A stretch of 64,000 bases of DNA. It comes from Photobacterium ganghwense. GTDB lineage: Bacteria; Pseudomonadota; Gammaproteobacteria; Enterobacterales; Vibrionaceae. Within the stretch, counting starts at the first letter, position 1. Every line of letters begins with the position of its first letter. Of this stretch, positions 54,628 through 62,858 are shown piece by piece. The notes under the pieces are model-generated. The model was not told the origin of the DNA. It was given only the letters and a program-made list of their open reading frames with translations, and ran no database searches. Position numbers and translations under genes: made by a program. Where the stretch lies: contig NZ_PYMI01000002.1 in the NCBI RefSeq assembly GCF_003025595.1, positions 186,001 through 250,000 of the forward strand. The letters are read 5' to 3'.

Positions 54628-55189
54628 CCAGAGCCTCCTTCATTTTTTGCAATGCTAAACGTAATCGGCTTTTGACCGTTCCTAGCGGAATCCCAATTGC
54701 ATCGGCCACATCCTGATGCGATGCGCCTTGTAAGCAGATCATGCGCACGATTTCGGCCTGGGCAGGGGGAAGGGCGTTGATCAGGGATTCCAGCTCGCGA
54801 CTGACGATGGCCCGAAATTCTTCAGGCAACTGATCCGGCTCCGGCTCTTCGTGCAGCACAGGCCATAAATCATCGCCCTGAACCCAATCCTGCTGGTGTT
54901 TGGTTTTACGCAGCAGATCGAATTTAACGTTACGGGCAACAGAATAGATCCAGGTCAGTGCTGCGCCTTTGGATTCATCATACAGATGCGCCTTCAGCCA
55001 GACTTTAAGCATGGTTTCCTGCACCACTTCCATTGCCAACGACTCATCCCTTAGTTGCTTGCGGGTAAAACTCAGCAACTTGGGGGCGACGTAAGTAAAT
55101 AGCGTCTCGTAACTTTTTCGGCAACGGGATTCAGCAATTTGCGCGAGCAAGCCAGCCACATCCACAGCGGGTAATGTGTCGTTATTCAT
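54620..55189 (-). CDS. rpoE: ECF RNA polymerase sigma factor, ECF11 (RpoE/ChrR-type)
   Basis: The frame is open to 55294, but AAGGAG 4 bp before ATG 55189 fixes the start; 189 residues. Sigma region 2 contains YETLFTYVAPKLLSFTRKQL and VVQETMLKVWLKAHLYDESK, with ALTWIYSVARNVKFDLLRK. Region 4 contains LPPAQAEIVRMICLQGASHQ and the HTH IGIPLGTVKSRLRLAL. It pairs with the ChrR homologue. This family responds to singlet oxygen and organic peroxides and commonly drives photolyase, fatty-acid cyclopropanation and similar genes; targets in this genome are not visible. A related name clash exists with the envelope-stress RpoE, which is a different protein. Confidence 0.92.
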   Translation of the reverse strand: MNNDTLPAVDVAGLLAQIAESRCRKSYETLFTYVAPKLLSFTRKQLRDESLAMEVVQETMLKVWLKAHLYDESKGAALTWIYSVARNVKFDLLRKTKHQQDWVQGDDLWPVLHEEPEPDQLPEEFRAIVSRELESLINALPPAQAEIVRMICLQGASHQDVADAIGIPLGTVKSRLRLALQKMKEALDE

Positions 55190-55297
55190 AAACTCCTTGT
55201 TTGTCTCGGAGTGTACTACCTCAGACTGTTCTACAGGTATGGGTCTCATCATTACTCTATCTGCAAGCATGGGGGCCGTGTTCCAATAACGCAACCA

Positions 55298-55939
55298 CTA
55301 ATGGTAACGATCACTCTGTCTGATAACTTTTTTCAGGTAGCGCAGACAGTTCCGCGCCGAGGGTTGCTTGAGCAGGCGCTGTTTGGTCTTCAGCGAGAGC
55401 GGCAGTAATTCCAGCCAGCGCAGGCATACCCAGTTGGCACAGAGGGGCGTCTGGTTGGTCACCCATTCCGGCCAGACCAGGCCAAATTCAGCCTGCCACT
55501 GGTGCAGCCGGGTGATCAAAACATCATCTGCCGCAAGCGACACCGACGAGGGAGACCACCCGCCGTACAGCTGGCCGGTAAGCCGGGTTGGCTGAGCGGG
55601 AGCGTCGGAAGAGCGCATAATCCTGCCAAATGAGAGTGTAGCGATGTGCACCTGAATCTGCTGCTGGCTGAGCCAGTCCACGGACTCAATCACCGCCAGC
55701 GTCATGACATCACCATCGGCCATGGCGGGGTAACCGCGACTGTCCTGCATCACCAACCAAATGCCCCCGGCTTGTTGTCCGGCGCGGATAGTTTGGGTAA
55801 ACAGCCAGCCACTGCCTGTCAGGCAGTGACGGGTCATCGGCATCCAATGATCGGTGGATGTCAGGAAAGGCAGCTGCTTTGTTATGCACTTGGGTGTGTT
55901 TGACGCGGAATACACAGGACAGGCCTCCTTTTTCTTCAT
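55298..55939 (-). CDS. LON N-terminal-domain-like protein (tentative)
   Basis: A 213-residue protein without signal peptide. Its middle (WMPMTRHCLTGSGWLFTQTI, GGIWLVMQD, TLAVIESVDWLSQQQIQVHI, LSFGRI) and its end (WLELLPLSLKTKQRLLKQPSA) match the pattern of Lon-type N-terminal domains (a compact beta domain, then a helical part with LPL...K..LLE). No ATPase or protease domain is present. It lies 109 bp upstream of the ECF11 sigma gene on the same strand; co-transcription is plausible. The start is uncertain: the ATG at 55939 has only a weak TGGA element. Function unknown. Confidence 0.55.
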   Translation of the reverse strand: MKKKEACPVYSASNTPKCITKQLPFLTSTDHWMPMTRHCLTGSGWLFTQTIRAGQQAGGIWLVMQDSRGYPAMADGDVMTLAVIESVDWLSQQQIQVHIATLSFGRIMRSSDAPAQPTRLTGQLYGGWSPSSVSLAADDVLITRLHQWQAEFGLVWPEWVTNQTPLCANWVCLRWLELLPLSLKTKQRLLKQPSARNCLRYLKKVIRQSDRYH

Positions 55940-56178
55940 TCCATTACTTTTCTGACGACTTTTTTTGATACCGCTTCGTTACCGGTGCTGCTTAACCGGG
56001 TCTTATCTCCATTACGCACCGCAGGCCAAAGTGGATGAGTGCGCCTGAGAATCTCTTTTTGATAAGGCCATCATATGTGCATCGGGGTGATCCTGTTGCA
56101 GACACACCTACGTATATTCGCGAGGTAACTGTTCGTAGGCAGTACACAAACAGGCTGTACACAACGAGGAATATTCTT

Positions 56179-57525
56179 ATGAATATGAAATCTGTAGTGA
56201 GCGTTCTTGGACTGAGTGTGTTTTTAACGGGCTGTCCTCTGGAAGACGACGATGTTTCACAAATTCGGATTACCCATGCAAGCAGTGACGCCCCGCCGGT
56301 GGCAGTGCTGCTGAACGGCGAGACGGTCGGCGGGCTGGAAAATGTTGATTATCAAACCGGCAGCCAGCTGCTGAATGTGGAGTCAGGTACCTACAATGTC
56401 GGGGTTGAGGCATTGCTGCCCGGAGATGAACGGCTCTCAGTCATCAGTGCCAATCTCGATTTTTCGCCGGATATGCAGTACGACATTGTCGCGGTGAATC
56501 AGGCTGAAAGCATTGAACCTGTGGTTCTTAGCCGACCGGATATCTTGCCCTCTGGCAATGAAATCCGGGTTGATGTGCTTCATGCCCATCCTGATGTGCC
56601 AGCGGTCGACATTTATCTGAATACTGAAGAGGATATTTCGGCGGTTGAACCGGCGGTGGCCGGACTGGCATTCAAGGAAGATCATCCAGAACTGCCGGTG
56701 ATATTACCGGCTGCAACCTATCGTTTACGCCTGACTCTGGCTGGCAGCAAAACGGTAGCTTATGCCAGCGGGCCGGTTGAGTTGAACGGCGGCAGCGACT
56801 TGTTGATCACGGCGGTGCCTAATGTCAGTGGTGGCGCGGTTTCTCCGGTGAACCTGCTGGTGGCTGATGGCGAGCAAATCACGGTGCTGCGTAATCTCGG
56901 TGAACAGGTGGAAGTGCGGGTTGTACATGCCGTTGCGGATGCCCCGAATGTGGATGTTCTGGCCAGTGGCAGTGTGGTGGATGGGCTGTCCGACATTACT
57001 TTTCGTGAGTTCCGTTCTGTTCGGCTTGCCCCCGAACATTATGACCTGAGTGTCGCGGCAGCGTTCGATAACTCTGTTGTTGTCATTGACGCGCCGGATA
57101 CCTCATTTGCAGCCGGAACCAGCACCAGTATCTACGCTGTGGGTAAGCTGAACAGTGTCACTGACAGCACCATCGAACCCTTGATCATTCCAGAAGATCT
57201 GCGCCCGGTGGCGGCATATGCCAAGGTTCGGGTCGTACATGCCAGCTCGACAGCCGCCGGGTTGGGACGCGTTGATATCCATGCGTCGGTCGATGGGGTA
57301 TTTGATGCTTCTACTGTAGTGCTGGAAGGTGTTGATTTCAAACAGACCGCTGTCCTGAATGTGCCTGCTGGCACTTATCAACTGGCGGTGATACTTCAAA
57401 GTGATCCGTCTTACACCCCTGCCGTAACGGCCAGTGCCGAGGTGGAGAATGGCGGTGTGTACTCGGTCGTTGCGACGGACGACTTTGCCGGTGGATTGCT
57501 GCTCAACGTGGATAATACGTTGTAA
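56179..57525 (+). CDS. DUF4397-repeat lipoprotein
   Basis: The frame is open from 56035. GAGGA 9 bp before ATG 56179 and the signal peptide (MNMKSVVSVLGLSVFLTGC) set the start; 448 residues, lipobox LTGC with Pro-Leu-Glu after the Cys. Two DUF4397 domains are visible by their repeated openings: IRITHASSDAPPVAVLLNGE, VRVVHAVADAPNVDVLASG and VRVVHASSTAAGLGRVDIHA, plus IRVDVLHAHPDVPAVDIYLN; so four related beta units. DUF4397 proteins are cell-surface or periplasmic and of unknown function. It is divergent from the LON-like/ECF11/ChrR group, 240 bp away, and may be one of the sigma factor's targets; that is inference from position. Confidence 0.82.
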   Translation: MNMKSVVSVLGLSVFLTGCPLEDDDVSQIRITHASSDAPPVAVLLNGETVGGLENVDYQTGSQLLNVESGTYNVGVEALLPGDERLSVISANLDFSPDMQYDIVAVNQAESIEPVVLSRPDILPSGNEIRVDVLHAHPDVPAVDIYLNTEEDISAVEPAVAGLAFKEDHPELPVILPAATYRLRLTLAGSKTVAYASGPVELNGGSDLLITAVPNVSGGAVSPVNLLVADGEQITVLRNLGEQVEVRVVHAVADAPNVDVLASGSVVDGLSDITFREFRSVRLAPEHYDLSVAAAFDNSVVVIDAPDTSFAAGTSTSIYAVGKLNSVTDSTIEPLIIPEDLRPVAAYAKVRVVHASSTAAGLGRVDIHASVDGVFDASTVVLEGVDFKQTAVLNVPAGTYQLAVILQSDPSYTPAVTASAEVENGGVYSVVATDDFAGGLLLNVDNTL

Positions 57526-57618
57526 GCATTCGACAGGAAATGGAATAAACAAGCTGGCCAACGGGAAATCCTAATAATCAAAATCCTGTTGGCAACGGCC
57601 ACGCTCATCTGCTGTAAC

Positions 57619-57655
57619 CGGGCCCTGCTCAATCCGCGGGGCCTGTTCTTTTTCT
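57619..57655 (+). terminator. Terminator after the DUF4397 gene
   Basis: CGGGCCC...GGGGCC hairpin followed by TGTTCTTTTTC, about 95 bp after the stop. Confidence 0.45.
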
Positions 57656-57748
57656 TCGTCGTGTGTTTCTGTCTGGCTTTCCAATCTTTTCTCCATTGTT
57701 GATACTTGAAGGGATCGGAATCTGACTCAAAAAGGAGCTTTGTTGTCT

Positions 57749-59089
57749 ATGAGTACTGACAGACAAACTGTGCTGAAACGCCAGTTGCAATTGATCGACG
57801 GTCAATCGAGTGACCCGTCGAACCCGTCCCTGCACAAGCATCGCAAGATGGCGCTGAGCCCGTTTCAGTTTTTTAGAGGTTCAGCACAGCTGTTTTATGC
57901 CGACCTGGCATCCGGTGTGTTGACACTGCCCAGTTTGCTGGCTGCAAAACCCGGCATGACCACCATCATGGGCGACTGCCATCTGGCCAATTTTGGCTTT
58001 CTGACAGAAGAAGGGTCGCAGGGTGATCAGGTGATTTTTTCCCCGAATGATTTTGATGACGCCTGTATGGGCTACGCGGTGTGGGATATCGCCCGCTTTC
58101 TGACCAGCGTGGCGCTGGTGGCAGACCTTGGCCGAGGTATCCTCGACGGGCGTTATATCAGTGACGGCACAGACTCAGCGTCAGGCAGTGATTACCATGC
58201 ACCAGATAACGACGCGGTCGTTGCCGCGTGCCGGGGCTTTTTGCACGCATACAGCGACACTTTACAGAAAGTGATTGTTGACAGCGATATGCGGTACAAG
58301 GTGCTCAAGAAATTTCCTGACGAGCACACGCTCTATAAAACCTGGCGCAAGGCCTGTAAACGGGCTGCAGGCGGGAAAGACTTCCTGACTAAAAGCCAAC
58401 TGGCCAAATCAACCCGGTTTGAGGATGGGGTACTGCGGTTTGTTGATGAGCCGGAAAAATATCAGGTGCTGGCTGAAAACGAAGTCAAGGAAGTCGCTGC
58501 GGTGTTTCGGCCTTATCTGGATGATGACATTCTCGACTGTGTTGCCCGCCTTGGTGCCGGCACCGGTTCGAACAATATGGAACGGTATTACCTGTTGGTG
58601 GGGCCAGAGGATTTGCACAGCCTTGATGAGCTGGCAATGTGTCACATTGTGGAGATCAAGCAGCAGCGTCAGGCCGCGCCGATTTTTGCGTTTCCGGATA
58701 TCAGCCCGGTCAACAAGCTTAACCCGGCGCATCTTACCGCCGACTGTCAGCGGAATATGCAGCGTCGTCCGGACTTACTGCTGGATGAGGTCGTCTGGCG
58801 GGGCAAACATTGGCTGGTGCGCTCCCGTCATCATGCCCGTGCGGCACTTAAACCGGATCAGTTGGTGGTGACGCGCAAAGATCCGGCAATCCGACTCAGT
58901 GAGTATGCGCAGAGCTGTGGTGAGGCGTTGGCGCTGGCCCATTCCCGCGGTGATCGGCGCTCCTCGCGGTTTGAGCTGTTTATGGTGGAGTCACTGGCTA
59001 ATTATATCGATGAGATGATTGAGGTTTGTCTGAACTACAGTGAGCAGGTTATTGCTGATCATGCTCTGCATGTCGCGATGTTGGATTAA
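57749..59089 (+). CDS. DUF2252 protein (kinase-like fold)
   Basis: About 447 residues. AAAGGAG at 57731-57737 is 11 bp from ATG 57749; TTG at 57743 or 57740 are possible starts with tighter spacing. DUF2252 motifs: KMALSPFQFFRGSAQLFYADL, GDCHLANFGF, NDFDDACMGYAVWDIARFLTS (an Asp-rich, kinase-like catalytic loop in overlapping runs), VEIKQQRQAA and CGEALALAHSRGDRRS. The fold resembles aminoglycoside-phosphotransferase kinases, but no substrate has been established. The gene has no clear partner; a YhcH-family gene follows 130 bp downstream. Confidence 0.86.
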   Translation: MSTDRQTVLKRQLQLIDGQSSDPSNPSLHKHRKMALSPFQFFRGSAQLFYADLASGVLTLPSLLAAKPGMTTIMGDCHLANFGFLTEEGSQGDQVIFSPNDFDDACMGYAVWDIARFLTSVALVADLGRGILDGRYISDGTDSASGSDYHAPDNDAVVAACRGFLHAYSDTLQKVIVDSDMRYKVLKKFPDEHTLYKTWRKACKRAAGGKDFLTKSQLAKSTRFEDGVLRFVDEPEKYQVLAENEVKEVAAVFRPYLDDDILDCVARLGAGTGSNNMERYYLLVGPEDLHSLDELAMCHIVEIKQQRQAAPIFAFPDISPVNKLNPAHLTADCQRNMQRRPDLLLDEVVWRGKHWLVRSRHHARAALKPDQLVVTRKDPAIRLSEYAQSCGEALALAHSRGDRRSSRFELFMVESLANYIDEMIEVCLNYSEQVIADHALHVAMLD

Positions 59090-59219
59090 TTTTGCTCTGT
59101 ATGTGGCCTCCGAATATTGTTCTTGATGTATTTTTTGAAACGATGTTTCGATAATTCTTTTTCATCGCGCTGCCGAGCGGTAGAATAGTCGCCAGCGAAA
59201 ATCATGAAAGGATACTGTT

Positions 59220-59693
59220 ATGTTTGTCGGTAGCACATCGCATCTTACATTTACACATTGCTTGTCACCCAAGCTGACGGCAGTGATTGCGGAGGTTCTC
59301 CAGCGAATCGCCTCGCCTCTGGAAGACGGTCGTTACGATCTTCAGGGAGACAGCGCGTTCTTTTTGGTGATGAGTGATCATACGCAGCTATTGGCGCACC
59401 GTAAGTCAGAATGTCATCGCCGTTATCTTGATGTTCAGTTGCTGCTTGAAGGCACTGAAACCTTCGGTTACGGCATATTGCCGTTTGCGGGTCTGGATGA
59501 AGATTATCTGGATGAGAAAGACCTTGCCTTCAGCGAACAGCTTCAGGGGGAGGAGCGATTTGTCACTATCCGTGCCGGAGAGTTTATTGTCTTTTATCCG
59601 GGGGAGCCTCATCGTCCGCTCGTTGCAGCCTATGATGATCCGGCACCGGTTCGTAAAGTGGTGATTAAAGTAGACAAAGCACTGTTTGAGTAA
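59220..59693 (+). CDS. YhcH/YjgK/YiaL (DUF386) family protein
   Basis: A 157-residue cupin-like protein. Family landmarks: LEDGRYDLQGDSAFFLVM, ESH-type region (AHRKSECHRRYLDVQLLLEG), AGEFIVFYPGEPHRP and VRKVVIKV. Members include the beta subunit of evolved beta-galactosidase (EbgC), YhcH of the sialic-acid operon and the biofilm protein TabA, and act as metal-dependent sugar-handling or regulatory enzymes. AAAGGA precedes the ATG. There is no sugar operon here, so TabA- or YjgK-like stand-alone roles are possible. Confidence 0.88.
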   Translation: MFVGSTSHLTFTHCLSPKLTAVIAEVLQRIASPLEDGRYDLQGDSAFFLVMSDHTQLLAHRKSECHRRYLDVQLLLEGTETFGYGILPFAGLDEDYLDEKDLAFSEQLQGEERFVTIRAGEFIVFYPGEPHRPLVAAYDDPAPVRKVVIKVDKALFE

Positions 59694-59753
59694 CCTTGTC
59701 AATCAAGCTTGATCAGCCCTTTACTGGCTGTACTTTTAGCTGACTGTCTCTGT

Positions 59754-59804
59754 TATTTACTCGATTTTGCTATTTACTCGATTTTGTTACCGACTAGATT
59801 TTGT
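59754..59804. repeat. Three tandem copies of a 17-bp repeat
   Basis: TATTTACTCGATTTTGC, TATTTACTCGATTTTGT and TACCGACTAGATTTTGT are head to tail. They sit in the 390-bp gap (59694-60083) between the YhcH-family and penicillin acylase genes, which otherwise contains only one terminator. Confidence 0.65.
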
Positions 59805-59984
59805 TGAACAGGAGTCTTTGCCACCCGTTTGCCTTGAAATGGAGGGAGGCGGGGATGAGACCTTGGCAGGGCGAGTCTTGTCTGTCGATTTCACGCACTG
59901 TTGAGGGCTGAGACCAATAGCAAGTGCAAGGGTGAAAACAAGGGATCTCCAGATCTGACAGGGTCTCTTAGCAAACCCTCGAAT

Positions 59985-60015
59985 AAAAAAGAGGCGCATG
60001 CAGCGCCTCTTTTTT
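59985..60015. terminator. Bidirectional terminator between convergent genes
   Basis: GAGGCGC-ATGCA-GCGCCTC flanked by A6 and T6, 69 bp past the stop codon of the penicillin acylase gene. Confidence 0.85.
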
Positions 60016-60083
60016 CGTCATTTGAAGCCAGCTTTGAGGCTGTCTTATCATCTCCGAAACCAGATCTAGCTCCAGATCTTTAA

Positions 60084-62621
60084 TCAAATGCGTTGCGGGT
60101 CGGGTAAAGAGACCGTCAGCACGGTTTTGTCCGGGCTAGTCTGCTCAAGTGCCTCGCGGGATGAGTAGACAGGCTTCAGACGGAACTGCACAAAGTCCTC
60201 ATACTGATCGTTATAGTGAGCGGAACGTTCCCCGTTGGGTGAGATAAAACCGGATTGCCCTGGGGCGGCGACTTCAAACGCTTCAATTTTGTCACGACCA
60301 AACACCGTCATGTTGTTTTCCGTGCCGCGATTGAGTGCGATTGGGGTGTCGGTAACTTCATCCTGCCCGGCCTGCGGTACACCAATATAGTTTTTATGGC
60401 TAAAGCGCAGTACATCGACCTCATCATGCCAGCTGTTGCTATTGGTGCCGTAGCGGGCGGTCACGTGGTCAATGGCAGTGCGCAGTGCATTCAACTTAAG
60501 CGAGTCGGTCTTTTGTGTGGTCAGGTACGTCGGGTTAGACCAGATGGCAGCCAGTGCTTTCGTCCCGGTCTGAATGTTATAGCTGTTGGTCAGCACGCGT
60601 TCTTTGTTGCCGTAACCGGGGTTGGTAAACCAGCCGCGTTGGGGATCCGGAAGCAGCGGCGTGTAGGTCAGGGTCAGTGCTTCGGACAGCCAGGTACGGA
60701 ACAGGGTCGAAGCCGGGTGATCATAGCGGCCGTCACCGTTGTCATCGGTATTGCGGTAGTCCCAGGACGCCAGCACCTCAGCCGCCTGTTGAAGGGCAGG
60801 ATCCTGGCTGTGACGGGCCAGGGTCACTAACTGCGGAACAAAGTGACGTGCGTTAGGATCGCTGAGCGATGCATCCATCATTAGCTGCCAAGCATCCTGT
60901 GCAGTGAGCAAGTTGGCTGCATCGACCCGGCGGGTAATTTCAAGATTTCGGTCGACGGTATTCCAGCTGTACCACCACTGATCCGGATTAGGAAACCCTT
61001 TGGCAGGGCGATTGTTCCAGTTGGCAATGTAACCGCTGCCCGGATTCAGTACCTGCGGGTTGGTGGAAAACGGATACAGGCCCAGCCAGTCGGCGCTGCC
61101 GTCACCGTTGGTGGGCAGGCGACCATCGACGCCCGGATGGCGTATCGGGTAGTGGCCGCCGAGGGCATAGGCGATATTGCCTTGCTGGTCGGCATAATAC
61201 CAGTTCACGTTAATGGCACTTTGCGCGACTTGCTGCTGCCATTCTTGGTGGTTACTGGCCTGGGCGACTTTGTTCCAGGCCAGCAGGGTAGACAGCTCTT
61301 TACCGGCCCAGCCTCGTTGCTTGGCAAAAGCGACCTGATTCTGTGGGTCATAGTTGATCACAGGGCCATGCACGGAACGGTATACTGTAATGATACGGTC
61401 GGCTTCGCCTTTGACTTTCACCGTCTGATGCTGCTTATCGAAGGCAATATAGCGGCCTTTATACAGGTATTCTTCCGGGTTATCCGGGTTCAGCGTGAGC
61501 CGGAACAGGTCCACATTGTCCCCTGCGCCCCAGGTACTTCCCCAGGAAATATGCTGATTATGACCGAACTGCACCAGCGGGTAACCAGCCGGAGAGTTGC
61601 CTACGACGTCATAACCGGCGCCGTGCAGGCCGACGGAATAGGTGTAGGCTGGACGATAGAAGCCAAACTGAGGGCCGTTGATCAGTACCGCGTTGGCCCC
61701 CGCAGTTTTCGCTTTACCCAGTACCAGAATGTTACTGAAAGGGGCTTCCTTGAAACCGCGCCAACCCAGGGTGCCTTCAAGGCCGGTTCTGGCGGCGAGG
61801 GTTGTCTCATCCGTAAATAGGGCTTGAGTGGTTGGGGCGGCAGACGTCTTGGCGATCACCGCCCCTTCGCTGTTGGTCTGGCGAAGCGCGGCTACGCGCT
61901 CATTTCTGATTTTCTGACGTGCCTGCGCAGTCCACTCACCGTCGGGAATGGTATCAACGGCCTGTTGGCTCTGGTACGGCAACAGGGCATCAAACAGAGC
62001 CCGGCCTTTGGTTTTTCCGTGTTGTTGTTGCAAGGCCTGCAGTAACTGTTGGTTTTCCAGCTCGGTGTTGTAATCCCCGAAACGGTTAATCATCGAACCG
62101 ACAAACACCATAACGACATCAAATGGCTGCCATTGAGTCGGGGCGAAGTGGCCGTCCAGAAACTGTTTGGGCATCAGGGTGTCTGGTGACTGTTCGATAT
62201 GGCGAATCCAGGCGTTGAGGCCATCGGCATAACCCTGAAAAATTTCGGCATCTTCGGGCGGGAGTGCGTTCAGGGCCTGACGGATCGCATCCGGGTTGTA
62301 ATGCTCGCGGACTTTGATATCCAGCGGCAGGTACTCTTTGCCCAGCACTTCAGCAACCTTGCCCTGCGCGCTGCGCTTGGCCATTTCCAGCTGATACAGG
62401 CGATCCTGCGCAATGGCATAGCCAAAGCCGTAGAACAGCCCATAAGTGTTGTCGGCGTAGATATGCGGAGTACCGTAGTTATCGCGCAGAATGGTAATGT
62501 CTTCCTGTGCGGCTTGTCGGGTCTCTGCCAGCGAGGCTTCGGGCATCGGCAATGAAGAGCAGGCTGTCAGCAGTGACAGACTTACCAGAGCAAGGCAGGG
62601 AGACAAAGTGTGTTTTTTCAT
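60084..62621 (-). CDS. Penicillin G acylase family N-terminal nucleophile hydrolase
   Basis: An 845-residue precursor. A lipobox LTAC (Cys21) makes it a predicted lipoprotein, unlike the soluble periplasmic E. coli enzyme. The alpha chain starts near VxILRDNYGTPHIYADN (43-58). The autocleavage site is before Ser296 in APFSNILVLGKAK; the beta chain then shows GANAVLINGPQFGFYRPAYTY-type runs, GLHGAGYDVVGN, FGHNQHISWGST, INWYYADQQGNIAY, IANWNNRP and NRGTENNMTVFGRDK. Similarity to true penicillin G acylase (PAC) is strong through the active site. Natural substrates are probably phenylacetyl or aryl-acyl amides, or N-acyl homoserine lactones. It is monocistronic. Confidence 0.93.
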   Translation of the reverse strand: MKKHTLSPCLALVSLSLLTACSSLPMPEASLAETRQAAQEDITILRDNYGTPHIYADNTYGLFYGFGYAIAQDRLYQLEMAKRSAQGKVAEVLGKEYLPLDIKVREHYNPDAIRQALNALPPEDAEIFQGYADGLNAWIRHIEQSPDTLMPKQFLDGHFAPTQWQPFDVVMVFVGSMINRFGDYNTELENQQLLQALQQQHGKTKGRALFDALLPYQSQQAVDTIPDGEWTAQARQKIRNERVAALRQTNSEGAVIAKTSAAPTTQALFTDETTLAARTGLEGTLGWRGFKEAPFSNILVLGKAKTAGANAVLINGPQFGFYRPAYTYSVGLHGAGYDVVGNSPAGYPLVQFGHNQHISWGSTWGAGDNVDLFRLTLNPDNPEEYLYKGRYIAFDKQHQTVKVKGEADRIITVYRSVHGPVINYDPQNQVAFAKQRGWAGKELSTLLAWNKVAQASNHQEWQQQVAQSAINVNWYYADQQGNIAYALGGHYPIRHPGVDGRLPTNGDGSADWLGLYPFSTNPQVLNPGSGYIANWNNRPAKGFPNPDQWWYSWNTVDRNLEITRRVDAANLLTAQDAWQLMMDASLSDPNARHFVPQLVTLARHSQDPALQQAAEVLASWDYRNTDDNGDGRYDHPASTLFRTWLSEALTLTYTPLLPDPQRGWFTNPGYGNKERVLTNSYNIQTGTKALAAIWSNPTYLTTQKTDSLKLNALRTAIDHVTARYGTNSNSWHDEVDVLRFSHKNYIGVPQAGQDEVTDTPIALNRGTENNMTVFGRDKIEAFEVAAPGQSGFISPNGERSAHYNDQYEDFVQFRLKPVYSSREALEQTSPDKTVLTVSLPDPQRI

Positions 62622-62694
62622 GCGTTGAATAGTCCTTTACGTCGTAGGGATAAATGTTTTTGAGACAGCCTGAAATCAAAAACACGAATGGAAT

Positions 62695-62732
62695 AAAAAA
62701 AGCCGGAAAACAGTCACAGAATGAAATCCGGC
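62695..62732 (-). terminator. Terminator of the TRAP transporter operon
   Basis: On the minus strand GCCGGA-19 nt-TCCGGC is followed by T7. A second perfect hairpin (CGGGCGG-CAGGAA-CCGCCCG, 62813-62832) lies just after the TRAP gene stop. The remainder of the gap 62622-62858 is featureless. Confidence 0.72.
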
Positions 62733-62858
62733 AGAAAAAACGGGTGTCAAACCGGTGTTAACAAATTTCGGATATCGAAAAGTAGGGATATCAAAACGTA
62801 CCAGTGAACATACGGGCGGCAGGAACCGCCCGTAACCAGCACAACAATCAGTGCTGGA

